From: Pseudomonadota bacterium
GTDB taxonomy: Bacteria; Desulfobacterota; Syntrophorhabdia; Syntrophorhabdales; Syntrophorhabdaceae
Assembly (NCBI GenBank): GCA_026388275.1
Contig: JAPLKB010000020.1
Coordinates: 1-64,000 of the forward strand
Length of the DNA: 64,000 nt
Direction of reading: 5' to 3'
The notes under the pieces were generated by a model. It ran no database searches, was not told where the DNA came from, and worked only from the letters and a program-made list of their open reading frames with translations. This document shows positions 8,192 through 17,320 of the stretch, piece by piece. The position numbers were made by a program, and so were the translations under genes. The first letter of the stretch is position 1, and each line of letters starts with the position of its first letter.

Positions 8192-8980
8192 ATGAAAGAC
8201 GAACACGTATTATACAGCCATCAGGACACGGTAGCTGTTATAACCCTTAACCGGCCTGAAGTAAAAAATGCTTTCAGCCCGGAAATGATATCCCTCTGGG
8301 AAAGATATCTCAAGGAAGCAAAACAGGATGACTCAGTAAGGGTTATTATCGTAACAGGCAATGGAGATACTTTCTGTTCAGGCGGGGATATAAAGGACAT
8401 GGCAGAAGGAAAACTCCTTTCATGGGGCATGAAAAACTTCCTCTGGGAAGGTGTGCATCGGATTGTCCTTACCATGGAAGACCTTGACAAACCTGTCATT
8501 GCAGCAATCAACGGAGCTGCCATGGGAGCTGGCATGGATATGGCCCTTATATGCGATTTGCGTGTCTGCTCAGACAGAGCAAGGCTTGCCGAATCATATA
8601 TCACAATGGGTCTGATACCCGGAGATGGCGGCGCTTATTTTCTGCCCCGTCTTGTGGGCACATCAAAAGCTCTGGAACTGCTTCTTACCGGCGAAATGCT
8701 CAGTGCTTCAGAGGCCCTGGATCTTGGGATTGTAAATAGAGTCGTTCCCCATGACTTGCTTATGGAAGAAACCATGAAACTGGCAGAAAAAATTGCCAAT
8801 AAACCGCCTCTTGCTGTGAGAATGATGAAAAGGGCAGTATATCAGGCTCAGACAAGCACCTTAAGGGCTCACCTGGATTATATATCCTCGCAATTGTCTT
8901 TGCTTTCAGAAACAGAGGATCATAGAGAAGCTGCCCTGTCGTTTCTCGAAAAGAGAAAACCGGTTTTTAAAGGAAAATAA
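8192..8980 (+). CDS. Enoyl-CoA hydratase/isomerase family protein
   Basis: 262 residues spanning the full crotonase fold: ITLNRPEVKNAFSPEM, DTFCSGGDIKDMAEG (oxyanion hole), AAINGAAMGAGMDMALICDLRV and ESYITMGLIPGDGGAYFLPRLVG, then a C-terminal helical part with KPPLAVRMMKRAV. It is probably a hydratase in acyl-CoA or aromatic ring-product beta-oxidation. The isomerase and other crotonase activities cannot be excluded. GAGG precedes the ATG. A repeat element and a terminator hairpin follow. Confidence 0.88.
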   Translation: MKDEHVLYSHQDTVAVITLNRPEVKNAFSPEMISLWERYLKEAKQDDSVRVIIVTGNGDTFCSGGDIKDMAEGKLLSWGMKNFLWEGVHRIVLTMEDLDKPVIAAINGAAMGAGMDMALICDLRVCSDRARLAESYITMGLIPGDGGAYFLPRLVGTSKALELLLTGEMLSASEALDLGIVNRVVPHDLLMEETMKLAEKIANKPPLAVRMMKRAVYQAQTSTLRAHLDYISSQLSLLSETEDHREAALSFLEKRKPVFKGK

Positions 8981-8997
8981 TTATCGGGGAAGCGGAA

Positions 8998-9160
8998 CGC
9001 GAGCATAAACCAGCCCGCTTGAGCGGGCGAGAGGGGGAGGCTCCACGGACTTGGTTCGTGGAGGGGGCGACCGGGTACCCGCTTGCGGGTGTCCCGGTAA
9101 ATGAAGCCGCCGGAGCATAATGAGCCTGTTTGTCCGGGACAACTTGACACCGATACTTAT
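8998..9160 (+). repeat. Dispersed structured repeat, copy A (full length)
   Basis: In order: CGCGAGCATAAACCAG, hairpin 1 (GCCCGC-TTGA-GCGGGC, 9013-9028), the conserved GAGAGGGGGAGGC, a variable hairpin (CTCCACG/CGTGGAG), then GGGGGCGAC, a further hairpin, and a tail ending GACACCGATACTTAT. The same order appears in reverse at 58010-58167. Internal parts recur at 20168-20278 and 22193-22324, and the tail alone at 38563-38632. Stem bases differ between copies but remain paired. Confidence 0.75.
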
Positions 9161-9180
9161 GATGATAAGCTGTAACAAAA

Positions 9181-9213
9181 GAAAGGGGCAGGAATAAAAA
9201 CCCTGCCCCTTTC
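9181..9213. terminator. Bidirectional terminator between enoyl-CoA hydratase and lon
   Basis: A 12-bp stem (GAAAGGGGCAGG/CCTGCCCCTTTC) with an A-rich loop is followed by a T-rich stretch on the plus strand and by A/T-rich sequence on the other side. It lies between two convergent genes and can serve both. Confidence 0.75.
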
Positions 9214-9246
9214 TGCATCTTTTATTTATATGCTATGTGCCTGATG

Positions 9247-11598
9247 CTACTGTGTCAGACAAATCTCTATGGCCTCATCCATCTTCTCGATAAATTTGAA
9301 ACGCATATTTTCTTTTATGCTTTCAGGCACTTCTTCAAGGTCTTTTTCATTTAATTTTGGCAGGATTATGTTCTGTATCCCTGCCCTCTTTGCTGCAAGC
9401 ACCTTCTGCTTGATTCCACCCACAGGCAGCACAAGCCCGCGTAATGTAATCTCCCCAGTCATAGCCACATCATTTCTTACAAGCTTATCCGTAATAAGCG
9501 ATACAAGAGAAACAAGCATGGTTACGCCTGCAGAGGGTCCGTCTTTCGGGATAGCTCCTTGCGGAACATGGACATGCAGGTCGTTTTTCTCAAAAAAATC
9601 CTCGGGAATCTGATACTCTCCTGCCTTACTCCTGATATAACTTAACGCCGCCTGGGCAGATTCTTTCATAACATCACCAAGCTGACCTGTAAGAGAGAGA
9701 TTCCCCTTACCTCTCATCTTGGTTGATTCTATAAAGAGAATTTCGCCGCCGGTAGGAGTCCAGGCAAGGCCTGTTGCAACGCCTGAATACTTTGTTCTCT
9801 CAGCAATCTCTGAGAAAAACTTTATCGGTCCGAGATATCCATGAATGCTATCCAACGTGACTATCTTTTTTTCTGTATCTCCTTCTGCAACCAATTTAGC
9901 TACTGCCCTGCAAATCGTTGCTATTTCCCTTTCAAGGTTTCTTACACCCGATTCCCTTGTATATGAACGTATAATGATTTTCAGCGCCTCATCTTCAAAG
10001 GCAATCAGGTCTTCGTTAAGACCATGTTCAAAGCGCTCTTTCGGAATAAGAAACTGTTTGGCAATCATTACCTTTTCTTCCTCAGTATAACCGGGGAGTT
10101 CGAGGACCTCCATCCTGTCCTTCAGAGCAGGAGGGACCGGATCAAGCATGTTTGCCGTTGCAATAAACATAACCTTGGACAAATCAAAGGGCACTTCAAG
10201 GTAGTGGTCGCTGAAGGAAAAATTCTGTTCGGGGTCCAAAACCTCGAGCAAGGCGCTTGAGGGGTCTCCCCTGAAATCTGTTCCGATTTTATCTACTTCA
10301 TCAAGCATAAATACAGGGTTATTGGAGCCCGCCTTTTTAACCCCCTGGATAATCCTGCCCGGCAAAGCGCCCACATATGTTCTCCTGTGTCCCCTGATCT
10401 CGGCTTCATCCCGTATGCCTCCAAGGGAGATCCTCATAAATTTTCTTCCCAATGCTCTGGCGATTGATTTGCCAAGTGATGTTTTGCCCACTCCCGGGGG
10501 GCCTACAAAGCACAAAATCGGGCCTTTCATATCCGACTTAAGCTTTCGAACAGCAAGATACTCAAGGATTCTCGTTTTCACCTTTATAAGGTCGTAGTGG
10601 TCTTCATTGAGAATTGTATTTGCACCGGCAATGTCAAGATTATCCTCTGTCTGATTTGACCAGGGGATTTCGGTGAGCCAATCGAGATAAGTCCTTGCAA
10701 CAGTATACTCTGCCGACATGGTGCTCATCTTGGAAAGCCTGTCAAGTTCTTTTTCAGCAACCTTTTGTACATCAGGAGTCATCTTCGCATCAAGTATCTT
10801 TTTCCGTATCTCATCAACTTCCGACATTTTATCATCGGTATCGCCAAGCTCTTTCTGAATTGCCTTGAGCTGTTCTCTCAAATAGTATTCTCTCTGGGTT
10901 TTATCGATGCCTTCTTTCACATTAGTCTGAATTCTACTGCTCAGCTCAAGGGTCTCGACCTCCCTGTTCAGAAATACCGTGACTTTTCTCAGCCTCTCCT
11001 TCAGGTCAATCTTTTCGAGGATCTCCTGTTTTTCAATAACACTGATATTTATGGTAGAGGCAATAAGGTCTGCAAGGTTACCTGGATTTTCTACCTTCGT
11101 TGCAATCTGGGAAAGCTCTGAAGAGAGATAAGGCGCCATGTCTATAGCTTTTTTAAAAAGGTTTCTAAGGTTTAAATACATTGCATCTACTTCAATATCC
11201 TTCTGGTAATCCTCAAAAATAGGCATTATTTTTGCCTGCAAATGCGGCTCTCTCTGAGTAAATTCGATGAGTTTAAACCTGCATAAACCTTGAATTACTA
11301 CCCGCTGACTCCCATCTACCATTTTCACCATTTTCATAATTGTGGCAATGGTGCCTACCGTATAGAGGTCTTCCATATCCGGATCTTCTATATCCGGATT
11401 TTTTTGCGTTATTATCGCAATCATCTTATCCATATTCATTGATTCATCTATAAGTTTTATAGAACGTTCTCTTCCTACTATAAGCGGCATAACAAGGTCA
11501 GGATAAGCAACCGTGCCTCGAAGCGGCAATACGGGAAGTTCTGAAGGATAAAATATTCTGTCTTTTGTGCCTTTATCGTTTCTCAAACCTATCACCAT
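9247..11598 (-). CDS. lon: ATP-dependent protease Lon (LonA type)
   Basis: 783 residues, the normal length. The N-terminal substrate-binding domain starts at LPVLPLRGTVAYPD. A coiled segment leads to the AAA+ module with Walker A GPPGVGKTS (366-374) and Walker B VFMLDEVDKIG. The protease domain has the catalytic Ser in KDGPSAGVTM and Lys in GGIKQKVLAAKRAG. Lon degrades misfolded and regulatory proteins in the cytoplasm. Only 9 bp separate it from the upstream dnaK, so the two likely form one operon driven by the promoter at 13560-13588. Confidence 0.97.
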   Translation of the reverse strand: MVIGLRNDKGTKDRIFYPSELPVLPLRGTVAYPDLVMPLIVGRERSIKLIDESMNMDKMIAIITQKNPDIEDPDMEDLYTVGTIATIMKMVKMVDGSQRVVIQGLCRFKLIEFTQREPHLQAKIMPIFEDYQKDIEVDAMYLNLRNLFKKAIDMAPYLSSELSQIATKVENPGNLADLIASTINISVIEKQEILEKIDLKERLRKVTVFLNREVETLELSSRIQTNVKEGIDKTQREYYLREQLKAIQKELGDTDDKMSEVDEIRKKILDAKMTPDVQKVAEKELDRLSKMSTMSAEYTVARTYLDWLTEIPWSNQTEDNLDIAGANTILNEDHYDLIKVKTRILEYLAVRKLKSDMKGPILCFVGPPGVGKTSLGKSIARALGRKFMRISLGGIRDEAEIRGHRRTYVGALPGRIIQGVKKAGSNNPVFMLDEVDKIGTDFRGDPSSALLEVLDPEQNFSFSDHYLEVPFDLSKVMFIATANMLDPVPPALKDRMEVLELPGYTEEEKVMIAKQFLIPKERFEHGLNEDLIAFEDEALKIIIRSYTRESGVRNLEREIATICRAVAKLVAEGDTEKKIVTLDSIHGYLGPIKFFSEIAERTKYSGVATGLAWTPTGGEILFIESTKMRGKGNLSLTGQLGDVMKESAQAALSYIRSKAGEYQIPEDFFEKNDLHVHVPQGAIPKDGPSAGVTMLVSLVSLITDKLVRNDVAMTGEITLRGLVLPVGGIKQKVLAAKRAGIQNIILPKLNEKDLEEVPESIKENMRFKFIEKMDEAIEICLTQ

Positions 11599-11607
11599 TC
11601 AATCCCC

Positions 11608-13521
11608 CTATTTCTTCACGTCCTCAAATTCAGCATCCACCACATCGTCATCACCCTTGCGGCCTTCCTGCTGTGTTTTCTGTTCTTCCGCGCCCTGTCC
11701 GGCACCACCTGTTGGTCCTGCTGTCTTTTTATACAGCACCTCGGCAAGCTTGTGTGAAGCCTTTGTAAGTTCATCCATTGCACTCCTGATTTTATCGGAA
11801 TCGCCGCTCTTTAAGATGTCTTTTGCTGAAGCCATTGCATCTTCAACGGGCTTCGTGTCTTCATTCGTCAGTTTATCTTTATTGTCATTCAGTGTTTTCT
11901 CAGTCTGGTATATAAGATTATCAAGCTGATTTTTTGCTTCGATATCCTGTTTTCTCTTTCTGTCTTCTTCAGCATTCACTTCAGCATCATGGACCATCTT
12001 CTTTATTTCGTCTTCGCTCAAACCTGTAGATGCTGTGATCTGGATATTCTGTTCCTTGCCTGTGGCAAGATCTTTTGCATTCACATGAAGAATGCCGTTT
12101 GCATCAATATCAAAGGTAACCTCAATCTGAGGAATTCCTCTCGGGGCAGGCGGTAAGCCTATCAGTTGAAATCTTCCAAGTGTTCTATTGTCCCTTGCAA
12201 ATTCCCTTTCCCCCTGAAGCACATGGATCTCTACGCTCATCTGGCTGTCTTCGGCAGTGGTAAAAATCTGGCTCTTCTTTGTAGGAATTGTAGTATTCCT
12301 TTCAATGATCTTCGTCATCACTCCGCCCAATGTCTCAATACCGAGTGAAAGCGGGGTCACATCAAGAAGCAGTACATCTTTCACTTCACCGGCCAGTACG
12401 CCTGCCTGGACTGCTGCGCCAAGGGCCACAACCTCATCAGGGTTCACGCCTCTGTGTGGTTCCTTGCCAAAGAAGCTTTTTACAATTTCCTGAACCTTGG
12501 GAATTCTTGTGGACCCACCCACAAGGACAACTTCATCTATTTTACTGAAATCCAGTTTTGCGTCTGCCATAGCCCTTTTGCACGGTTCAACCGTCTTCTG
12601 CATTATATCATCGGCCAGTTTTTCAAGCTCAGCTCTGCGAAGCTTCATATTCAGGTGTTTCGGACCCGCGCTGTCGGCAGTTATAAAAGGAAGGTTGATC
12701 TCAGTCTCAACTGCTGTTGATAACTCAATCTTTGCCCTCTCCCCTGCCTCTTTGAGCCTCTGTAAGGCCATCCTGTCCTTGGAAAGATCAATGCCCTGAT
12801 CCTTCTTGAATTCCGCAACGATCCAGTCTATGACAAGCTGGTCTATGTCGTCGCCTCCAAGGTGGGTATCGCCATTAGTGGATTTTACCTCAACAACATT
12901 GTCGCCGACTTCCAATATGGAAATATCGAATGTGCCTCCGCCAAAGTCGTAAACAGCGATGGTTTCATCCTTTTTCTTATCAAGCCCGTATGCAAGCGCA
13001 GACGCTGTCGGTTCATTGATGATACGCAATACATTAAGCCCTGCAATCCTTCCCGCATCTTTTGTTGCCTGTCTCTGGGAGTCATTAAAATAAGCCGGTA
13101 CGGTAATGACTGCATCTTCTATAGTCTGACCAAGATATGCTTCGGCAGATTTCTTCAGTTTCTGGAGTACAAAAGCAGAAATTTCCTGAGGAGTATACTG
13201 TTTTCCCCTTATATCAACTCTTACATTACCTTCCTGATCCGCCACTACTTTATAGGGAACAGTCTTTATTTCTCCCTGTACTTCATTATACCTTCTTCCC
13301 ACAAATCTCTTAATCGAGAAGATTGTATTTTCAGGATTTGTAATGGCCTGTCTTTTTGCGGTCTGCCCTACAAGCACTTCACCGTCTTTCGTGAATGCAA
13401 CCACGCTTGGTGTTAACCTGCTACCTTCCTCATTTATTATTACCTTCGGCTCACCACCTTCCATAATCGCTACAACAGAATTGGTTGTACCGAGGTCTAT
13501 ACCGATCACTTTTTTTGCCAT
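11608..13521 (-). CDS. dnaK: Chaperone DnaK (Hsp70)
   Basis: 637 residues with the full Hsp70 pattern: [20 protein letters not shown] (phosphate 1), [15 protein letters not shown] (phosphate 2), [14 protein letters not shown] (adenosine), the [18 protein letters not shown] linker and substrate-binding domain, and the acidic tail [14 protein letters not shown]. It folds and holds unfolded proteins with DnaJ and GrpE, which are not in the window. It is the first gene of a dnaK-lon operon. Upstream are a good ribosome binding site (AGGAGG) and a strong vegetative-type promoter. Confidence 0.98.
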   Translation of the reverse strand: MAKKVIGIDLGTTNSVVAIMEGGEPKVIINEEGSRLTPSVVAFTKDGEVLVGQTAKRQAITNPENTIFSIKRFVGRRYNEVQGEIKTVPYKVVADQEGNVRVDIRGKQYTPQEISAFVLQKLKKSAEAYLGQTIEDAVITVPAYFNDSQRQATKDAGRIAGLNVLRIINEPTASALAYGLDKKKDETIAVYDFGGGTFDISILEVGDNVVEVKSTNGDTHLGGDDIDQLVIDWIVAEFKKDQGIDLSKDRMALQRLKEAGERAKIELSTAVETEINLPFITADSAGPKHLNMKLRRAELEKLADDIMQKTVEPCKRAMADAKLDFSKIDEVVLVGGSTRIPKVQEIVKSFFGKEPHRGVNPDEVVALGAAVQAGVLAGEVKDVLLLDVTPLSLGIETLGGVMTKIIERNTTIPTKKSQIFTTAEDSQMSVEIHVLQGEREFARDNRTLGRFQLIGLPPAPRGIPQIEVTFDIDANGILHVNAKDLATGKEQNIQITASTGLSEDEIKKMVHDAEVNAEEDRKRKQDIEAKNQLDNLIYQTEKTLNDNKDKLTNEDTKPVEDAMASAKDILKSGDSDKIRSAMDELTKASHKLAEVLYKKTAGPTGGAGQGAEEQKTQQEGRKGDDDVVDAEFEDVKK

Positions 13522-13559
13522 ATGTAATATCCTCCTGTGCTTTTTTAAGTTTTCAGGTT

Positions 13560-13588
13560 AATATAGTGCCCTTACAAGATGTTGTCAA
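13560..13588 (-). promoter_or_regulatory. Sigma-70 type promoter of dnaK-lon
   Basis: On the minus strand TTGACA (13583-13588) and TATATT (13560-13565) are separated by exactly 17 bp, about 40 bp before the dnaK start. No CIRCE palindrome and no obvious sigma-32 boxes were seen, so heat control, if any, is by another route. Confidence 0.75.
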
Positions 13589-13634
13589 CATTGCAGAGGG
13601 AATAAATTTATACTGTTAATCCGATCAATTGATT

Positions 13635-13752
13635 CCTCGAAGCTCTGCTTCGGGGTGACCACATTTCCTCGCCCCTTGAGGGAGAGTGCAGGGTGAGGGG
13701 GGGGATAATCATGTTCCCCATTCCTCTGATACCTCGCAGCTCTGCTGCGGGG
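13635..13752. repeat. Pair of related hairpins with compensatory change
   Basis: 13635-13655 (CCTCGAAGC-TCT-GCTTCGGGG) and 13732-13752 (CCTCGCAGC-TCT-GCTGCGGGG) are the same hairpin except for an A-T pair replaced by C-G. Between them lies a G-rich stretch. The second is followed by a T-rich run, so it may act as a plus-strand terminator. Likely a repeat family with conserved secondary structure. Confidence 0.6.
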
Positions 13753-13900
13753 AGGTTCATTTTTTTTATTTCTGTTATAAAATAAGGTTGCAAATTAAAC
13801 CACATTATCAGAAACTATCTGAAAGGGGTAAATATTAACCTTATTATAGACCATGATCTATGTCTAAGTCATGGCAATTTCATTAAAAGGAAGGGCTTCG

Positions 13901-14800
13901 ATGAATAGTTATGACATTGTTTTTATCGGTCACACTGCAACAGGCGAGATCGTTCCTTTTGAAGACACTCCTTCTTTCGGAACAGGAGGAGGCGCAGCTT
14001 TTTTCGGAGCAACAGCGGCTGTTTGTTGCGCTAAAAAAATTGCAATGGTAACAAAAATGTCTAAAGAAGATGCTCATGTTATGGAACCCTTAAAAGCCAT
14101 GGGCATCGACATTTATCTTCAGCCTTCTTCTGAGACTACACACATGAAGATCGTTTATCCGACTGCGAATGTTGATGAAAGACAAATCTTTCAAACCAAG
14201 AGCGCAGGGTTTTTCCGGATTGAGGAAATGCCTCCCCTGGAGCCGGGATTAATCCATCTCGGCGCTCTCAGCGACCAGGAATTTACCCTGGAGTTTATGA
14301 AGGGACTTAAAGCACGCGGATTTCGCTTATCAATTGATATGCAGGGTTTTTTATGGGAGGTAGATCAACAGACACGTGCCATTCGCTACAAAGATTTACC
14401 TGAGAAGGAGGAGATCCTGCATATGGTCGAAACGGTAAAATTGGATGTAGCAGAGGCAAAAGCCCTGACAGGAACAGACGATCTTAAAAGAGCTGCTGCT
14501 ATAGTTGAAGATTGGGGATGTCTTGAAACAATTATAACGCGTTCAGATGGTGTATTGGTATACAAAAACGGGGAAAGCTATTTTGCGCGATTCTCAAACA
14601 GGAGCGTTGAAGGAAGAACAGGGCGCGGTGATGCGACAATTGGGGCATATCTTGCCCGGAAAATAGACCATTCCATTGAAGACGCCATAAAATTTGCCGG
14701 AGCCCTTGCATCGATTAAGATGGAGGCTAAAGGACCCTTTATGGGTACCCTTGAAGATGTTCTGAAAAGAATGGAAGAAACTGAAGTTGTAGTCCCTTAA
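13901..14800 (+). CDS. PfkB-family (ribokinase-like) sugar/nucleoside kinase
   Basis: About 299 residues with the ribokinase fold: an N-terminal FGTGGGAAFFGATAAV glycine motif and the C-terminal active-site segment VEGRTGRGDATIGAYLA, where the usual GAGD reads GRGD and keeps the catalytic Asp. Substrate cannot be assigned. The start at 13901 is preferred because AAGGAAGGG sits 6-7 bases upstream; an in-frame ATG at 13871 lacks a ribosome binding site. It appears to be a single-gene unit. Confidence 0.82.
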   Translation: MNSYDIVFIGHTATGEIVPFEDTPSFGTGGGAAFFGATAAVCCAKKIAMVTKMSKEDAHVMEPLKAMGIDIYLQPSSETTHMKIVYPTANVDERQIFQTKSAGFFRIEEMPPLEPGLIHLGALSDQEFTLEFMKGLKARGFRLSIDMQGFLWEVDQQTRAIRYKDLPEKEEILHMVETVKLDVAEAKALTGTDDLKRAAAIVEDWGCLETIITRSDGVLVYKNGESYFARFSNRSVEGRTGRGDATIGAYLARKIDHSIEDAIKFAGALASIKMEAKGPFMGTLEDVLKRMEETEVVVP

Positions 14801-15103
14801 TGTTATTTGAGGAAAAGCTGAAAATCTACTCCAGGGCAAAATTATCCCTGAAACAAATCTGGCAGCACAGTTTCATTTCGAGCAAGGTCGAGCAACAGCA
14901 AGAATTACAGATGGCAATATGCCCATTCAGTCCTTTCCCTGGTGGTTATTTTTATCACAAATGCGCACACTGCGTGGTTCCCCAGAGGCAAAGACTACGG
15001 ATTGAAATGCGCCCCTTAGTACGTTCCTTGATGAATATTTTTAACACCTACAACTAAGTAATTAAAAATAAATATGTTATCGACAATTACGAACTGAAAT
15101 GTG
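14801..15103. other. Intergenic stretch between the kinase and the cassette array
   Basis: No supported gene. An open frame at 14800-15057 (+) overlaps the kinase stop and has no recognisable product. It lies just beyond the last cassette boundary, so it may contain the remains of further cassettes, but no third attC was found. Confidence 0.4.
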
Positions 15104-15164
15104 GTATAACGATTGAGCTAAGCTGCTGGCGTCCTCGCCAGTCAGCTTCAGCGAATGGTTAGGC
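15104..15164 (-). other. attC recombination site of cassette 2
   Basis: Read on the minus strand: R'' GCCTAAC (15164-15158), imperfectly pairing arms with extra-helical bases, a CTGGCG/CGCCAG inner stem, an L' that reads GCTTAGCTCAATC, then R' GTTATAC (15110-15104). L'' CATTCGCTGAAGC and this L' closely resemble known attC arms. The R'' is the exact complement of GTTAGGC, the boundary at the start of the same cassette (17255-17249), as expected for one excisable circle. It lies 130 bp after the radical SAM stop codon. Confidence 0.78.
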
Positions 15165-15294
15165 AAAAGATTCCAGAAAAGGGTTGCGTCTCCTTTCTTT
15201 ACCGGTTTTTCTTTAACCGGTTGTTTTTGCAGTATCTTTAAATTTTGCCTTGACAGGAGATTATAGGATTGTCCCCCTTTACTTCATTGTGTGT

Positions 15295-16584
15295 CTAAGT
15301 TTTCCACGAAATGAAGGTTTCGCAGGCACGCCTGAAGCTATGACAGTCCGGGTCTTGTCCTAAAAAGTCGCCTGTATGAACAACGGCATTCTGTCTACAA
15401 AGTCCCCCACAAAGATACTTAATTTTGCAGAGGGAACATTTTGGTAGATTGTCCACAGTAAGAGAAGAAAAACTTTTTATTTTATGAATTGTTTCCTCCC
15501 AATCGAAGTCTATTCCCAGAATATTTCCTATCTTATGGGCATCCATACCAGAAAACCGGCGACACGGAAAAATGTTCCCGGAAGGATCGATCATAAAATT
15601 CCCTTTCGTAAGGCCACACCCTTTCCTTTTGAATTTACCCTCCACGAAGAGGTCATATCTGTCCGAAAATGAGGTAATGCCGATTTCCCCTTTTAAGTTT
15701 TTGGTGATAATATCCAGATTGATGAAATGGAATTTACGAGTATTGTGGCTAAGTTCTATCGAGTTAGTGATGGCTCTGCCTTGAGAGAATACCGTACTCA
15801 CTTGAAACGAATTTGCGCCTAACCGTATGCCAAGATTAATTGTATTTTCGATATAAGGATAGTTGAAATCTGTGGAGGTAAAGACCAAATTAGTATAAAC
15901 ACCGTACTTGGCAAGGTTTTCAATTCCCTTAACAGTTTTTTGGAAAGCCCCAGGAGATCTCATTGCATCATGAATTTCAGGTGAAGGTCCATCTAGACTT
16001 ATGCTTACCACAAGAATATTATCCAATTGTGATAGTAATTGAGCAGTTGTGTTGTCTATAAGCGTGGCATTAGTCTTGATCATGACTCCATTATTATTCA
16101 ATGTCGTCAATTGTAATAATGAGAGGAAATGTTTATGTAAAAACGGTTCTCCACCACTAAAGTCTATAATCCCAATTTGTTTATCTTTTAATTGTTCCCA
16201 AACAGTCAAAAGTAAATTTTCATTGACGTCATGATTATTAATAATATCTCCAAGGTAACAATGAGCGCACGATAAATTACATTTGTATGTAATATCCCAG
16301 CATAGTGCATCAATCTTAGATACATTGACATCAGTGGTACGAAGTAAACCAAAGTGATTTAATTTCTTTATAAATTTGGCTACGTCTTCGCTTATTTGAC
16401 CTAGTGGAATATGTGCATAATCATTACATAATTTAGAAACTATATGATCCTCAGTTTGTCCATCTTGCAAACACTCAATAATCGTCTTACCGGTATTGTT
16501 AAATTGATAGCTTGCACCATTTGTCAAGTCGAATAGCGTTATTCCAGCATTGTTCTTTTTAATGATAAGTGAATCGATAAGCAT
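15295..16584 (-). CDS. PqqD-like/radical SAM/SPASM peptide-modifying enzyme
   Basis: 429 residues. Residues 1-85 look like a PqqD/RRE recognition domain (GITLFDLTNGASYQFN, then a helical part ending NHFGLL). The radical SAM core starts with C102-x3-C106-x2-C109 (CNLSCAHC) and has SGGEP at 143-147. A SPASM region has Cys323, 341, 383, 386, 392, 396, 414 and 421, enough for two auxiliary Fe-S clusters. Such enzymes install thioether or carbon-carbon crosslinks in ribosomal peptides. AGGAG lies 7 bases before the ATG. It is 325 bp downstream of a small Cys-bearing peptide gene, inside an integron-type cassette. The substrate assignment is an inference. Confidence 0.88.
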   Translation of the reverse strand: MLIDSLIIKKNNAGITLFDLTNGASYQFNNTGKTIIECLQDGQTEDHIVSKLCNDYAHIPLGQISEDVAKFIKKLNHFGLLRTTDVNVSKIDALCWDITYKCNLSCAHCYLGDIINNHDVNENLLLTVWEQLKDKQIGIIDFSGGEPFLHKHFLSLLQLTTLNNNGVMIKTNATLIDNTTAQLLSQLDNILVVSISLDGPSPEIHDAMRSPGAFQKTVKGIENLAKYGVYTNLVFTSTDFNYPYIENTINLGIRLGANSFQVSTVFSQGRAITNSIELSHNTRKFHFINLDIITKNLKGEIGITSFSDRYDLFVEGKFKRKGCGLTKGNFMIDPSGNIFPCRRFSGMDAHKIGNILGIDFDWEETIHKIKSFSSLTVDNLPKCSLCKIKYLCGGLCRQNAVVHTGDFLGQDPDCHSFRRACETFISWKT

Positions 16585-16908
16585 CTAGTCTCCTATTGCG
16601 GGGTTATCAAATATCAGTAGAAGTCTTAACCTGCATGTGATGCAAGACGTGCGATACTCCGGTGTATGAGGTCAGGAGCTTTGATAAATAATTAGCATAG
16701 GCGACGCAGATACCGGAGTTTTGTTCGATTGCAGAAGTCACCCCTTGCGCATGTATAATTAACCAATTGCCAACCATATTGGTTGAAAGCAACGGTGCAA
16801 CAATAGTATATGGCTAAAGGGCCATTTTTTTCTAAGATGTTCTCTGCCCAAAACCATTACAGCTATTACGCCCAAAGAGTAGAATCACTGCGATGGACTT
16901 TCGTTTTA
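16585..16908. other. Spacer between precursor peptide gene and radical SAM gene
   Basis: It contains two weak inverted repeats: ATGGC/GCCAT near 16810-16830, and ACTCCGGT/ACCGGAGT arms about 66 bases apart at 16650-16730. These could modulate readthrough from the precursor gene into the maturase gene. A 61-codon TTG-started frame (16607-16792, minus) has no ribosome binding site and is not annotated. Confidence 0.4.
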
Positions 16909-17094
16909 TTAACAGTCTCCGACTCCAGCACCGGTGCACCCGCATCTATCTGTAGCAAATATTAGTGGCCGCTCATAATCTGCCGGTATTTTATTAACGC
17001 CTTGTTCAAATTGCTCTTTTGAGATCTCATAATTATTCAATAAGTCTTCAGGAATCTCATAATACCTTTCACATCTTTTAATCAAAATAGACAT
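16909..17094 (-). CDS. Candidate RiPP precursor peptide (61 aa)
   Basis: ATG at 17094 is preceded by AGGAGG at ideal spacing. The peptide has a charged leader (MSILIKRCERYYEIPEDLL...) and a compact C-terminus, DRCGCTGAGVGDC, with Cys51, Cys53 and the last residue Cys61 among Gly residues. A leader plus a Cys/Gly-rich core next to a radical SAM/SPASM enzyme with a PqqD-like domain is the usual RiPP precursor layout. I do not recognise the family. The real gene status is supported by the ribosome binding site and context, not by known homology. Confidence 0.7.
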   Translation of the reverse strand: MSILIKRCERYYEIPEDLLNNYEISKEQFEQGVNKIPADYERPLIFATDRCGCTGAGVGDC

Positions 17095-17248
17095 AACATA
17101 CCTCCTAATTTAACCTCTATTTTTTAAGATTTACCTGGTAATTATTTCCTAAAGTAAGGCTTTCACCAGCCCTAAAAAATCTTACCTGTTTCCTTGCTCC
17201 CTAAAGCCTCATATTACCATCACCTCCTTTTTTGCCAAGCAAAATGTC

Positions 17249-17320
17249 GCCTAACACCTGGGTCACTGGGGGCCCGCCTTTTGGGCGAGGTACGCGATCC
17301 AGTGCACCCGGTCGTTAGGA
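17249..17320 (-). other. attC recombination site of cassette 1
   Basis: Minus-strand reading: R'' TCCTAAC (17320-17314), L'' ACCGGGTGCACTGG pairing with L' CCAGTGACCCAGGT with single extra-helical bases, an inner CGCC/GGCG hairpin, and R' GTTAGGC (17255-17249). R'' is the exact complement of GTTAGGA found at the start of cassette 1 (17961-17955). It lies 40 bp after the stop codon of the cassette gene. Confidence 0.78.

Larger units (their letters stand above)
15110..17254 (-). mobile_element. Integron gene cassette 2 (2,145 bp) carrying a candidate RiPP system
   Basis: Bounded by G|TTAGGC at 17255/17254 and by the attC at 15104-15164. It holds, in cassette orientation, an AGGAGG-bearing leader, a 61-residue peptide gene and a radical SAM/SPASM gene. 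Rejoining the ends gives an attC with perfectly complementary R'' and R' (GCCTAAC...GTTAGGC). Cassette 1 is immediately upstream in the same orientation. No integron integrase is in the window, so this is an integrase-less array (CALIN-like). Confidence 0.75.

Noticed and set aside
14800-15057. 85-codon frame after the PfkB kinase
   Set aside because: Start overlaps the kinase stop but lacks a good ribosome binding site; no motif. Might be cassette debris, not supported.
16607-16792. 61-codon frame (minus strand, TTG start) between the candidate precursor and the radical SAM gene
   Set aside because: No ribosome binding site at the TTG or at the next ATG, no motif, and the region contains inverted repeats that better fit a regulatory spacer.
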